From positions 72,906,994 to 72,970,993 of the forward strand of contig JALGPY010000001.1 in assembly GCA_023055425.1 (NCBI GenBank): a DNA stretch of 64,000 nt. The letters are read 5' to 3'. Shown here one piece after another: positions 44,424 through 56,455 of this stretch (its first letter is position 1; the number at the start of each line of letters is the position of its first letter). The DNA is from Linanthus parryae. Its lineage: Eukaryota > Streptophyta > Magnoliopsida > Ericales > Polemoniaceae. The notes beneath the pieces are model-generated. The model had not been told where the DNA came from and did no database searches. It saw nothing but the letters and a program-made list of their open reading frames with translations. A program made the translations under genes and the position numbers.

Positions 44424-44710
44424 CTCGTCTAGCTCAATTGGTAAAGTGCGAAGTACTTAACCTATTTTCAGGGGTTCAAATCCCTTGATGGTCATTTTAA
44501 TTTTTTTTCACATAAACTGGGAAGAGTAACATACAAAACTGGCCCACTTAAGCTTAGAGACAAATACAACTCTAGATGAGTTGGTAAAGCACAAGGTTAC
44601 TTGTGGTTGAGAGTTCTAGTCTCTCAATAGCCGATTTAATTTTTTTTCACATAACCTGAAAGATAGTAACATACAAAACTGCCCCCACATAAGCTAAGAC
44701 ACAAATACAA
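44424..44710 (+). repeat. Two tandem tRNA-like units
   Basis: The first has an A-box-like tagctcaattgg and a B-box-like ggttcaaatcc (about 44430-44485); a related but more decayed unit follows (gatgagttggtaaagc...gagttctagtctc). Both are followed by tttaattttttttcacataa and aacatacaaaactg, so the period is about 140 bp. It lies in the outer hAT element and is probably a duplicated tRNA-derived sequence. Confidence 0.5.
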
Positions 44711-45005
44711 ATCTAGCCAGATTATTCTTCGTTTGAATCTTTCGGTTGTTGTTTTCATTTTTTTCACGTATGTTTTACTAAACAGAAGATATTAATATAC
44801 AAAAGCATGCCACATGATTTAAAAAATATAGTCACCAAAATAAATGTGTCATTTAAAAAAATTGAAAATTTTACCCATAATTTTTCAGAAATTTTAGCCG
44901 AGTTGTGCCCCCCAATGAAAATTTGAGTCCGCCGTTGGGATCGGATATCGAACACATGAATCTTATAAAATGGTTACAAGATGTACAAAAGGCTTTTAAA
45001 ACTTG

Positions 45006-47480
45006 TTTTTTTTGCCAAAACAAAAGGACTTGAAGTAACCAACATGGAATACATAGCTAGGGGTCCAAGATACTTACCAACTATCATCAAGAGCTAAGGG
45101 AATAGAACCCAGGGACTAAGCTACTGCTAGGGCAGCACTAAACCAACCACTAAGCCCAAACTACAAGTCTAACACCAAAAGGTAGAAGAAGCAAACATCA
45201 ACTCCAAACATTGTCCAAACCTAGCAACTAACAAGAGCACAAAATTACAGGACATTATTCCAACATACCAAGATTAATCAACAATATGCGGGATGATGCA
45301 TCAGCCTGAGGGGGAAACACTTGCGCAACATCATTGAAAAGTTTAGAGCAGCCAATTCCAGCATCAACAACTTCATTGTGATCCAACTCGGGAGCAGGAT
45401 GAGCAATAATAGCATCATCAAGGGCTGGATGGGCACCCATAGGGCAACATGGAAAGGGGAGTAGCATCCGAAATTGGAACAACATGAGCCAGAGCAAAAT
45501 GATCATGAGCTGCAACCCATGTAGAGGATTTATTAGCAACTGCAACTTCCACAAAACATGTGTGTTATGAATAAGAATTAGAATTAGCAAACACACACAA
45601 AAAAAAAGGTAGAATGTGTAGGAAGAGCACATGCAGCCAAGATGGAGTCAGTTAGATCATTTGCTTGATGAAAAAGCTGCTCCTTGGAAGAGAGATGCTT
45701 GTCCAATATATATTTATTTCTAGCAGTCCAAAGCATCCAGATAATGGCTGGGGCCATTGCCAATTTGGCTAAGCCTGCAAATACTTTCTGGGTCTCAAGC
45801 ACCCTTTGAGTCATGCTTGAATATCAGAGGTGCTGCACAGCGGGTTAGCAACTGAAGCCATTTCCCACGAACCTTGAGCTTTAGTACAAGTGATGAAAAT
45901 TTGAGAGGAATTTTCATGCTAAAGAGGACACATAGGACAATAAGAAGAACAAGAAGCAATTCCATCATGCATATTAACTAAATAAGCGATAGAGTTAGTA
46001 ATCGTACGCCAAAAAGAGCCATGATGTTGAAGGGAAGCCCATAGGCCCAGTGATTATTCAGTTAAAGGCATAGGACACTTTTCGAAATTGGATTTTTTTT
46101 AAAAGAGTGATTGGGGAAGAGATATTGTAGTTAAGAAGACGGTAAGCTGAATTGACAGTGAAATTTCTATTGGAGTTAAGCTTCCAAAAAGGGGTATCAC
46201 CCTCAACCTCCCTGATCATAGAGGAACTCAAGATTTATCTCACCATCCAAATTGTACAAAATTGGTGAAGTAAACTAATATTTCATTGGGTTGAATCTAG
46301 AGAAAGAACCTGAGAAACCCATTTGTAATTATTAGAAGCATCAGAGACGGCCAAACTATCAGCAATAGATGCATTTGAAACTGAATTCATCTAGCCTCCA
46401 GACCTGATCCAAATTTTATTACCTCTAGCCATTTTCCAAGACTAACTAAGACTAAGGGTCTCTCTACCTTTGCAGATAGCTTTCCAAGCACAAGAGGCAG
46501 TAGGAGCTTGCTTAATGGCATAGAAAGGCTTTCTTTTACACTACTGAGATGTAAAATAAGTGGCATATAAAGAATCTGGAGTTGACACAATTCTCCAACT
46601 ATTTTTAGCAAGAAAAGCATTATTAAAACAAGTTAAAATTTTAAAACCCAAGCCCCATCTTTTAGTTCTATTACAAAGAAAGTCTCATGAGAGTCAGTAA
46701 ATCCCTTTTCAGAGGTGTTACCAAACCAAAAGAACTTTGACAGAAGGGAGGTAATATAATCACAAGTTTTTTTCAGGAAATGAAAAATTGACATAGGATA
46801 AACAAGTGTACTATTGATTACATATTTAATTATAGTACTTCTTCCTAAAGTGTTAAGAAGAAGACCACTCCATCCTGAGAATATATCGAGATTTTTCTTG
46901 ATAGTATCCTTGATGAGGTCACTGTTATTGCATTTTTTATTAAAAAAAAAAACCCTAGAAATACCTATGCCATCACTTTCTTGAATTGCGAGGTTCTGAG
47001 TGATTTGTTCTTTATCAGAAGTGGTGCAGTTTGGACTAAAAACAAGAGAGGATTTATTTATGTTAATACATTTCCCTAATTGCTTATTATGTACATCAAG
47101 GATGCATCTTAAAAAGGAGGAGGGTGTCATCTGCAAATTGATTGTGGGTGATTTCCAAAGTTCTAGAATAGGAGATCCCAGAAAGAAATCCCTCATGATG
47201 AGCCACAGTAAGTGTATTGGAAAGCACTTCTGCACAAAGGGAAAAGAGAAAGGGAGAAAGAGGGTCTCCTTGCCTCAACCTCCTATTTGGTTTGAAAGAG
47301 TGAGAAGATGATCCATTAACTAAAAATGGATAGGAAACAGTGGTGACACATTGCATAATAAGTCTAATAAACCTAGAGGGGAAGTGCATTTGGTATGGCA
47401 AGTGAACTAAGAAATCCCACCTAATTCTGTCAAAAGCTTTAGAAATATCTAACTTTGAGGCTCCTAACTTAGGATGAGAA
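45006..47480 (-). mobile_element. 5'-truncated LINE
   Basis: The T run at 45006-45013 would be the A tail on the minus strand. The right side stops abruptly inside the RT domain near 47480, beside SIRE LTR sequence, as in typical 5'-truncated L1 insertions. Confidence 0.8.
45584..47475 (-). pseudogene. LINE ORF2 C-terminal half (reverse transcriptase)
   Basis: Minus-strand motifs in order: LDISKAFDRIRWDFL (RT motif with catalytic Asp), RRLRQGDPLSPFLFSL, FADDTLL (active site), then HNKQLGKCININKSS, KKNLDIFSGWSG and, near the C-terminus, WMLWTARNKYI. Several frame changes and stops break it. The endonuclease half is absent. Confidence 0.88.
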
Positions 47481-47489
47481 CTAGTTTTG

Positions 47490-48117
47490 GATTTGTGTAT
47501 TGTGTAAACTTAGTCTTGGCCAATAATAATATTATCCCGGATTAATCACATTAATGTTCAGTGCTTCGAATTTTTTCTCAATAGCCTTCTTATTCTGCTT
47601 GTTTGAAATGCAGAATATATAGAATCTTCTTCAACATAATTTCTAAAAAAAAGCCACAAATTTTTGACTCTTTAACAGCTCAATTCCAACGGCTAGTTGC
47701 TTGATATCTTCCAAGATATTGATCTGAGCTGCCATCTGCAGTTCTTAGGAAAGTCCAGACATAATTCCATAATTGTAGGATCAATCTGCAAGTTGGATTT
47801 CCTTATCTGCAAATCGGTATATAAGGAAACTTTCCGTGCAAAACAAATAGGTAATAATCCCTGTAAATATTCAGACAAAACAGTGAGATTAACATGTAAT
47901 AAAACACCATATTAGTTTGACTTTCATCAGCTAAAGTAGCATAATCATGTACAAGAGATTTAAGATTGAATTGAAGGATGAACTCCCCCTGAGTTCCTGC
48001 TTATGAACTGTTGTTCAGTTTCAAGGCCTTGGGAACAGTTTCAAAGCTTTGAAATCAAAACTCAGTTTCAAGGCTTTGAATTCTGTTTCAAGTCCTTGAA
48101 AATGCTGTGAACTTACA
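47490..48117 (-). repeat. SIRE 3' LTR, U3-side remnant
   Basis: Element-sense start TGTAAGTTCACAGC at 48117 directly after the polypurine tract. The left (U5) side is missing, replaced by the LINE. It has two palindrome pairs at 48019-48101. Confidence 0.65.
48019..48101. repeat. Palindrome pairs in the SIRE 3' LTR
   Basis: Sixteen-base units start at 48019, 48039, 48066 and 48086 (spacing 20, 27, 20); 48039 is the perfect palindrome TTTCAAAGCTTTGAAA. Another pair starts at 48414 and 48434. Confidence 0.85.
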
Positions 48118-48129
48118 ATCTCCCCCTTG
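48118..48129 (-). other. SIRE polypurine tract
   Basis: Element-sense AAGGGGGAGAT directly before the LTR start. Confidence 0.75.
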
Positions 48130-48499
48130 ATGAAAGACAAAACTACTAGTATGATTATCCTGAATCTCAGCAAAATAAACATTAGCAGTCCAGCAGTAAT
48201 TGATATAGAAGATCAAAAACAACTAAGTTACCGAAAAACAAAAAGTCAAAGTACTTAAGCAGTTCACAAACCAACTGTTGTACATTCAAACCAAAGAAAA
48301 ACTAAAGTATGCCCCCCTAAATTTCTCCCTCTTTTTTACTTTCATCAAGAAGGATGAGAAAATGTTGGATCAATTTGTTTTTGAAAAATTGAAATAAGTA
48401 TTTGAAAGAGGTAGGATGAGGCTTTGAAAAGAGGCTCAAAGCTTTGAAGGGAAGAAAGAAAAGTCTAGATCAAGGTTTTGGGTCTTCATCTCCGTGAGG

Positions 48500-51166
48500 C
48501 TATGCAGCTTCCTCCTGATCACTATCTGCTTCATCCTCTTGTTGTTCTTTATCCTGTGCTATCTCTTCACCAGTTCCATCACCAACCACATAACTTTCAA
48601 ACAATTCTGCTGAAGTCTTAATTGTTGGAACTTTTACTTTCTTCTTCTTCTGCTTCATTTCTTTGAGAGGTAAGTCAGATTCCACATTGTCTTCATCCTG
48701 TCCCCATCTCCAGTTGTCTTTGCAGCTGCTTCAGTATCTCCAGCAACCTGCTTTCCAGCACCCTTATCCCCAGCATTATCCTCAGTACTATGTTCATCAA
48801 ACAAATCAGTTGTAGAAACTGCCTTATAAGATACCTCTGGAACTTGTGAGACTTCCTCTTACCTATGGATCAAGTTGATAATCTAAAGACACTCTCCAAT
48901 CATATACTTCATTTGTTTGAACTCAATACCCAACTCATATTGACCATGCTTCAAATCATCCAAATCATTGTCAATGAAGTCTAACCTTTGAAGAACTGTG
49001 GATTGGTCTTGAGATTGAGAGGGTAGGGTTGATCGAGAGGGTATATATTTAGGTTTAGGGAACTTCTTACCCTGCAACTCTTCTGAAAACAAATCACTGT
49101 AGAGCTTTCATGCTCCTACACTGGTTTTTACAATTCCAATCCTTTGAAAAGCCTTTTCATCAAGCATTCCAAAACCAGTGGTGATTGTCTCTTCCCTATC
49201 AACTGGGATTTCAAGGTGTTCAAAGAAGAGTGTAAATATGTTGGAATAGGGTAAATGATGTTTCCTTTTCTTGGTACAGGAGTAAAACATCTGCTTCATC
49301 ACAATGCCTGGCAAATTAACCTCAAGACCATTCATAACTAGATACATCAAATACAGTACCCTATCAGACAACAACTCTTTTGAATTCTCCTTAGGTACTA
49401 CACACCTCATCAGAATAGTGAAAAAAATCTTAGCTTCAACTATCAACACATAGTGAGTTAACTGTTTTGAGGTTGTAGCTACATTAGGTAAAAAGAATTC
49501 TTCTTTAGCCAACTTCAAAGCATCAATCTTACTAGGATGATTGTCTGTATTGTACCTATTTGGACACCCTAATACATTGGCAAACTCAGAATGATCTAGC
49601 TCCATGTTAACCCCAGCAACCTTAGAAGATAAGGTGACGGCTAAGGATTTCTCTTGTTTCATGTTCAAATAGAACAGTCTGGTAAGCCTTGAATAAGAAA
49701 CTTCTGAGGGATTAAAGATTTTCCAGAGAGAACTCTATTTCAATCTCCTTATCCATTCCAGATCCATACCATTTAACATACTAGTACTGATCATGCTACT
49801 TATGCTATAGGAGTTGAAGCAAAACCATCTAACCAGTTTCCTCTTCCAGAATGACTGATAAATTACTTGCTAGAAAGAGTTTTCTTGCCAGTAGGAGATT
49901 TCTTTTATGAGTAGATCTGTAGATATTTTCCAATGTCCTTCTCTGTTTCTTGAATCTCCAAATCAGAAACCTTCTCTTTTACTTTGTCTGCTTTCTGATG
50001 CTTCTTCTTCACCTTCTTGGGGCTTCCAATCTGAATCCCTTTCTGTTTCTCAGAACCACCTGTTGGATCCAGGGGTGGAGTTACGTTAAGGCACGGGGGT
50101 GCAAGTGCATCCCTGAATTTTTGATTTACTACAAGGATACCCCCAAAAAATGCAGTTTGATTAAAGTGTTCTGTTTTTTTTTTTCACTTGTGCACCCCAA
50201 AAGTTTTTATCTATGCACCCCTACTAGATTCTTAAACTAATTAAAAAACCCCAACTACATGTATTGACTAATTATTATTTTATTAATTTTTTTGGTTGCT
50301 CTCTCACTCTAATCCCCTATCTAAAGACCAGAGGCCTCCACGTCGATCGACGAAGCATTCCGCAGAAACTCCATCGACGAAGCAAAACCGGCATAAAATC
50401 GACAGCAACCTATGCTCCAGTGGCGGAGCTGTTCGCCTCCAGAATTCGTTCGTCACCAGAATCCGTGTTTCCTCTTCGCCAATCTCCGTTCTCGGCTGTC
50501 CAGAAGCGCCCTCCGGCCCCCGGGTTTTAAAACGACTCCTCCAGTTCTAGGTATGACTCTCCCTCCTCCTACTAATCTGTTAATTGCTTGCTTGCTTGCT
50601 TGCTTTCTTCTTCTAATCATGTGGCTTTAGTTCTTAGTTGTTTATTTGAATCTGTGATTTATATGTTTGTGTATGAGTTTGTCAATTTCACATCAAAACA
50701 TGAACTAAGGTTCATAAATTTGGGGCTCTTTTGATTTGAATGCATAGTTTTGGGGTTGTTGATCCATTTGCACTCCTTTATTGTGAATTACATGTTTTTC
50801 TTATCCCGATTTTGATGTTGGACTAGAATTGAATGGTATGTGATTTTCACTCCCTTATGTAACATATTTTCACTTTTGTGTCGCTTCCGTTTTGCAAAAT
50901 TGTGCACCCCACTAACGTAATCCTGGCTCCGCCACTGGTTGGATCTGTCTTCTTTTCTTGCTGGAAGCAGCAGTCTGTTCTTCCTTGCCCTTCTTGCTCT
51001 TCTTCTTTGGAGGAGGAGATGATGTTTTTGGTGGGTTAAGAGTTCTAGAACTAGATCCACCACTGATGGTTTGAACATCATCTTATGTAGCTTTTCTCTT
51101 CTGACATTTTATTTTGTTTGAACCACCAGCCATCTTGATTCTTCCAGAGGCTCTTCTTGTACTCAT
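48500..51166 (-). pseudogene. Extra third ORF of the SIRE element
   Basis: Starts MSTRRASGRIKMAGG at 51166 with a Lys/Ser-rich N-terminus (PPPKKKSKKGKEEQ), is split by the hAT element at 50070-50937, and continues with a globular part at 49108-49690 (ELDHSEFANVLGCPN, DRVLYLMYLVMNGLEVNLPG, HLPYSNIFTLFFEHLEIPVD), a short coiled stretch at 48883-49092 and an acidic end at 48500 (DKEQQEDEADSDQEEAA). The globular part resembles the putative plant transposon protein domain found in other plant elements. SIRE elements often have an env-like ORF here. Stops are present (TAA after RKAT and several later). Confidence 0.7.
50070..50937. mobile_element. Non-autonomous hAT element (868 bp)
   Basis: Ends CAGGGGTGGAG and (complement) CAGTGGCGGAGCC, flanked by the perfect 8-bp duplication gttggatc (50062-50069 and 50938-50945). 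No transposase. Its middle (about 50320-50555) is GC-rich and exon-like, followed by gtatgactc, and may be a captured gene fragment. Confidence 0.9.
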
Positions 51167-51465
51167 TAGGGTTTAGGGATTTTTAGAAGCGAGAGGCTAG
51201 AGTAAAGAATACGGAAGAGAAGAGATAAGATAATTACCGAAGAGTTTAAGTTTGAAAAGGAAAGTGGTTATTTCCTAAATATTTGAGGAAGGAAGGTTTG
51301 AGTAACATTCGAATTTTGTATGTGACGTGTGGATGGAAATAAAAATGATTTGAAAAATATTTGATTTAAAAGGTAAAAACAATGTTAGGCAATTATCTTA
51401 TTATCTACAGAGATAACACCCATCATTGGAGATCCATTTATTGACTATGTAGTATACGGATTTAT

Positions 51466-51560
51466 TTTCAAAGCTTTGAAAAGAATTTCAAGCCCTTGAA
51501 AACTGTAGTCCTGAAAGAAGATAAAATCGAGGCTTTGAAAATCTTTTAAAGGCTTTGAAA
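51466..51560. repeat. Palindrome pairs between SIRE pol and third ORF
   Basis: Units TTTCAAAGCTTTGAAA at 51466 and TTTCAAGCCCTTGAAA at 51486, then half-conserved units at 51525 and 51545. Spacing in each pair is 20 bp. Confidence 0.85.
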
Positions 51561-51599
51561 AACTTTCCAAAACATCGAAGCACATAATCCTTACCTGAT

Positions 51600-54500
51600 A
51601 CTCCCCCTAAACCAGTGCTTCCTTTTTTGACATGCCCAGTTCTAACCTCAGGGCTGTGAATCTATCTTCTGGAAATGGTTTAGTGGATATATGAAAATTT
51701 CATGTTAGTAGGCACAAATGACAGAGATACATCACCTTTCTCCACATGATCTCTGATGAAATGTTGCCTGAAATCTATGTGTTTAGTTCTTGAGTGCTGA
51801 ACTGGATTCTTAGTTATTGAAATTGCACTAGTGTTATCACATTTGATTGAAATATCTCTGAGTTCATAACCCAAGTCACTCATTTGTTGAGCTATCCACA
51901 ACACTTGTGAGGAATAAGCTCCAGCTGCTATGTATTCAGCTTCTGCTGTTGATAGAGCTATTGAATTTTGCTTCTTAGAATTCCAGCTTATCGGAGATGA
52001 TCAAAGGAACTGACAACACCCTGAAGTGCTTTTTCCATCAACTTTGTAACCTGTAAAATCAGCATTTGAATAGCCACAAAGAGAGAAGTTATATTGTTTA
52101 GGATACCAACGCCCTGAGTCTTTAGAAACATTGAGATATCTAAAAATTCTTTTGACAGCCACTACGTGTGATTCTTTAGGATCATCTTAAAATCTAGCCC
52201 ACATAATAACACTAAACATGATATATGGCCTGCTTGCAGTTAGATAAATTAGTGAACCAATCATACCTATGTATTCTTTCTAGTTCACAGTCTTACCATT
52301 TTGATCTTTATCTAAACATAATGTAGAACTCATGGGAGTTTTAGCAACATTGGATTGAGGCAAGTCATACTTGTTCAGCAGATCCTTGGTGTACTTAATT
52401 TGATGTAGAAAAATTCTCTTCTTCATTTATTGCACATGACGTCCAAGAACGAAATTTAACTCTCCCATCAAGCTCATTTCAAATTCCCTGCTCATAAGAC
52501 TTGAGAAATCTTTGGAAAGAGAATCAATATCAGCACAAAATAAAACATCGTCAACATATATATGTAATACTAGAATGTCTTTATCAAGAGTCTTTATGAA
52601 AAGGGTCTTATCAACCATGCCTCTTTTGAAACCATTTTCAAGCAGAAACTTTGACAATCTTTCATACCAAGATCTTGGAGCTTGTTTCAAACCATAAATG
52701 GCCCATGTCAAGTTTACAAAGATAGTTGGAAAACTCGTCACTTTCAAATCCGGGTGGTTGAGACACATAAAATTCTTCTTGCATATAGCCATTTAAAAAT
52801 GAACATTTTACATCCATTTGAAAAAAGTTTGATGTTCTTATGAAATGCAAAAGAAAGTAAGATTTTAATTGCTTCCAACATGGCTACAGGAGCAAAAGTC
52901 TCCTCATAGTATATATCTTCTTCTTGGTTGTAGCCTTGAGCTACTAATCTTGCTTTATTTCTGATAACCTTACCACTTTCATCCACCTTGTTTCTGAACA
53001 CCCATTTTGTTCTAATCACAGACTTATCTTTGGGAGGAGGAGCTAGATTCCAGACCTTATTCCTCTCAAATTCATTCAGCTCACTTTGGATAGCAATAAT
53101 CCAGTTGCCTCTTCAAGTGCTTCTTTCACATTCTTGGGCTCTATAATAGAAACAAAAGCATTAAAATCACACAAGTTCTTTAATTGAGACCTTGTTTGTG
53201 TACCAGTGGATGGATCATAAATGATGTTTTCTCTTGGATGAGCAGACATATATTTTGAACTTCTTTCCAGGTATCCAGGGTTCTGGTTCTCCAGGAATCT
53301 TTTCAAAACCTTGAGATATTGAGTTTGTGGCTTCACCACTATGTGTTTATTGAGATTCTGTTTCAAGGCTTTGAAACCTATTTTCAAGGCCTTGAAAACT
53401 TATTTTGCTTGCCGGCAAGTTATTCTTGGAACCATTTTCTGGATCTGTTTCATCTTCTGATTCATGCTTGTTCAGATTCAGATCTGCAAAACCATCAGTC
53501 AAAGAACCATTATATCCTTCATCAAATATAACTTGTATACTTTCCTCAACAAGCTTTGTTCTTTTATTTTATATTCTATAAGCTTTGGTAGTTAAGGAAT
53601 AACCAAGAAACATACCTTCATCACTTCTGGAATCAAATTTATCAAGATTATCCTTACCATTGTTATGTACAAAACAAGTACAACCAAAAGGTTTGAAGAA
53701 AGAAATGTTTGGCTTTCTCCCTTTGAAGATCTCATGAAGAGTCTTCTTCAGAGTAGGCCTGATCAAGCGCTTGTTCAAGATATAGTTTGCCTTGTTTACA
53801 GCTTCTTCCCATAAGGATTTTGGCAGCTTGTTTTCCAAGATCATTGTCGTAGACATGTCCTCAAGTGTCATGTTCTTTCTTTCAACAACACCATTCTGTT
53901 GAGGAGTTCTAGGAGCAGAGAAGTTGTGAGAGATACCAAATTTAGCATAAAATAAATCAAACTCTAGTTGATCAAATTATTTGCCATGATCACTCCTAAT
54001 GGATGAAATATGCAGTTTTTCAAAATTGAAGCGCTTTGCAAAGTTTCTCATAGGACCCCACAGATCCATATGCAATAGTTCAATGGGTTTAGTTGTACTT
54101 ACAAAGTTCTTGGGCTTGAAGGAGAACAAGCCTTACATACCTCTTCATCCTTCAACTTGATAGAAGGCCGACCTCGGAGAAGATATTTGGAACCTGTTAT
54201 TTTAATGTATGTATGCTAATGTATCCAAGCTTTCTGAGCCAAAGCTTTGAATCCTCTTTCATGGCCTTGAGACACTTCAGACTTTCTCCTACAACTTTGT
54301 TAGTACTTAAATAGTAGACATTGTTTAAACTAGAAGCAGTGAGGATGCAATTGCCAGATTGTTCATCTGGCACCACACATTTTTCTTTGTCAAATACAAC
54401 TTTATTACCCTTTTCACACAGTTTTGAGACACTAAGCAGATTAAAATTTAAACCATCTACAAGATACACATTTGAGATAGAGTTTTCATAACCATTACCA

Positions 54501-54700
54501 ACTTTACATATGTCTATGATGTTGCATTTGCCTTTGTCACTAAGTGTGATTGTCGCTCTTGCTTGTTCTTTAAATTCAGAGAATAAAGAACTTTTGCCAC
54601 TCATCTGTCTGGAGAAACCACTATCCATAATCCACTTCTTTTCTTTTCTCTTGGTGACAACCTGCAAACACCATTCACTGCATTACCTAACTGTTAGACC
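51600..54700 (-). pseudogene. SIRE pol: protease, integrase, reverse transcriptase, RNase H
   Basis: From right to left: protease (WIMDSGFSRQMSG near 54620), pre-integrase (LSVSKLCEKGNKVVF, LWLRKLGYIS), integrase C-terminal half (LPKSLWEEAVNKANYILNKR, FKPFGCTCFVHN), hinge, RT (RTKWVFRNKVDESGKV, RLVAQGYNQEE, WAIYGLKQAPRSWYERL, HIYVDDVLF) and RNase H (MLWIAQQMSDLGYEL, SRTKHIDFRQHFIRDHV). Frame changes and stops occur between and inside most of these blocks; the integrase catalytic core around 53880-54160 is the worst preserved. Confidence 0.88.
53361..53397. repeat. Palindrome pair in the SIRE pol hinge
   Basis: TTTCAAGGCTTTGAAA at 53361 and TTTCAAGGCCTTGAAA at 53382, 21 bp apart, translated on the minus strand as two FKALK units. 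A weaker pair sits at 54237 and 54257 in the pre-integrase coding region. Confidence 0.85.
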
Positions 54701-54840
54701 AAGTTTGATATTTGAATTCATATTCAGGGTCAACCATTTTCGGTGGTCTAACCCCTTTAGGAACCCAAATCTGTCTCACTTGTCCCTTAACTTGAAGCTA
54801 AAAAAGTGTTCCTCATGATGTCACATTCTCTTCTTCTAAA

Positions 54841-56406
54841 GGGACAAGTCATCTTTACATGGCCAGATTTGCTACACTATTGACATTTTGGAGAATGTTT
54901 GTTGCTTGATTTCACAAATATGGTATTGTTCTTTCTTGGAAATGTGGATTGTATCCAATACCAGTATTGTGAACAGATTGCAGACTTCCTTTAAGAATCA
55001 GGTTGAGATTGTGTTCTGAGCCATCAAGTTTTGTCAAAGTCTTCTTAGAGTCTTGAAGTTTCTCAGTTAAGTCATTCTTTTTTTCCTCTACTTCATCATA
55101 CTAATGTGTTAGAGAAACAATGTTGTCGCTCAAGATTGAGTTTTATGTGTTGACCTGAGATTTCAAGGCTTTGAAATCTTTGTCTTTTTTTGCATGAGCT
55201 ATTTCAAGATTCTTGTTTTGGCACTAATTGCTGATTTTTTTTGCTTGCTCATGAACCTTCTCCTTAAATATTTGATTTCATTTAAATAATCTTAGCAGAA
55301 GCATTGTTTTCAAGATATCATAAGCAAATTTGAAGATTGAGACGTAATACTTTTCACCATTACCTCAATGTTCTTCTCAGAAATTTCATCATGCTTTGGC
55401 TTGTTCTTCTTCAGATTCTGAATCACTTGATGAATTTGAATCACTCCAAGAAGCTACCATAGCTTTCTTCTTTATTCATGATCTTTCTACTGAAAGTTTT
55501 TGATCTTCTTGTGTGGACAGTCTGTGAAAAGAACATTTACCTGTGTAGTCCTTGCTGTCGGAGGATCTGAACTTGTCTATGTTGAAATCCTTGCTTCCAA
55601 ATTTCTTCATCATCTTGAGAATATTTGTCAAGGCTTTGGAAATAAGAGCAAAATTATATTCTTCATCATCTTATTCTTTTTCAAGGCTTTGAGACTGTTC
55701 ACTCTCTTTAGCCTTTAGGGCCAGATTCTTTAACTTTCTGGTTATTTTCCATTAGCTTCTTCATAGAGATTTCATGTGTCAGTAGATTTTCCTATAAATC
55801 ATCAAGTTGGAGGGAGGATAAATATTGAGCTTCTTCAATAGTTGTGGTCTTTGGTTCCCATCTGGCTTTGGGAAGACTTCTCAAACTTTTTCTGACTTTT
55901 TCTTCATTGGAGAACACCTTCCCCAAGGACTCTAGATTGTTGACAATATCTGTGAATCTTTCGAACATGTCTTTGATGGATTCACCACCATTTATCTTGA
56001 ATAGCTCATACTGTCTAAGAAAGATATTGATTTTGGTTTGCTTCACTTGGCTGGTTCCTTCAAAAGTAACCACCAGTTTCTATTTATTAGTCTTGCATGT
56101 GGATATCGTGTTTAATTCATCTGCACTCAAAGCACAATATAAGAAATTCATAGCTCTATATTTTTTAGAAATTTGTACTATTTCAGGAACAGAGAGAGAG
56201 CTTTCGGGTTTGGGAGTTTTAATCACATCATTTTTTGTGTAGAACATGTGAGGACCATTCTGGATGATAGACCAGAGTTCAATGTCTTGATCAATGATAA
56301 ATATTTTCATCAATTCCTTCCAGTGAACAAAATTATCTCCACAGAACAAAGGAGGTATGTTAGCAGCTCTACCCTGTGAGAAACCACCATCATCTACAAT
56401 ACTCAT
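54841..56406 (-). pseudogene. SIRE gag
   Basis: From ATG 56406: PPLFCGDNFVHWKELMKIF, then TFEGTSQVKQTKINIFLRQ, EKVRKSLRSLPKARWEPK and IEEAQYLSSLQLDDL (the SIRE gag pattern), a long linker with a probable coiled region, and a CCHC knuckle at 54841-54885 whose second position is a TAG stop (C-Q-stop-C-SKSGHVKMTC). Several other frame changes in 54890-55790. Confidence 0.85.
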
Positions 56407-56441
56407 GATCATCAGATTGTTAAATCTATGCAGTGATACAA

Positions 56442-56453
56442 GCTCTGATACCA
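56442..56453 (-). other. SIRE primer binding site
   Basis: Element-sense TGGTATCAGAGC (initiator Met tRNA), about two bases from the LTR end. Confidence 0.88.
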
Positions 56454-56455
56454 AT

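Larger units (their letters stand above)
40928..44937. mobile_element. Outer hAT-like element interrupted by another hAT element
   Basis: Ends CAGAGGCGGAGC and GTCCGCCGTTG are imperfect inverted repeats; the flanks ggatcggg (40920-40927) and ggatcgga (44938-44945) match at seven of eight bases. Without the inner element it is about 0.68 kb and non-coding. It ends like the small hAT element at 50070-50937. Confidence 0.6.

Noticed and set aside
44424..44500. Functional tRNA gene
   Set aside because: A- and B-box-like strings are present but acceptor and anticodon arms do not form a full cloverleaf.
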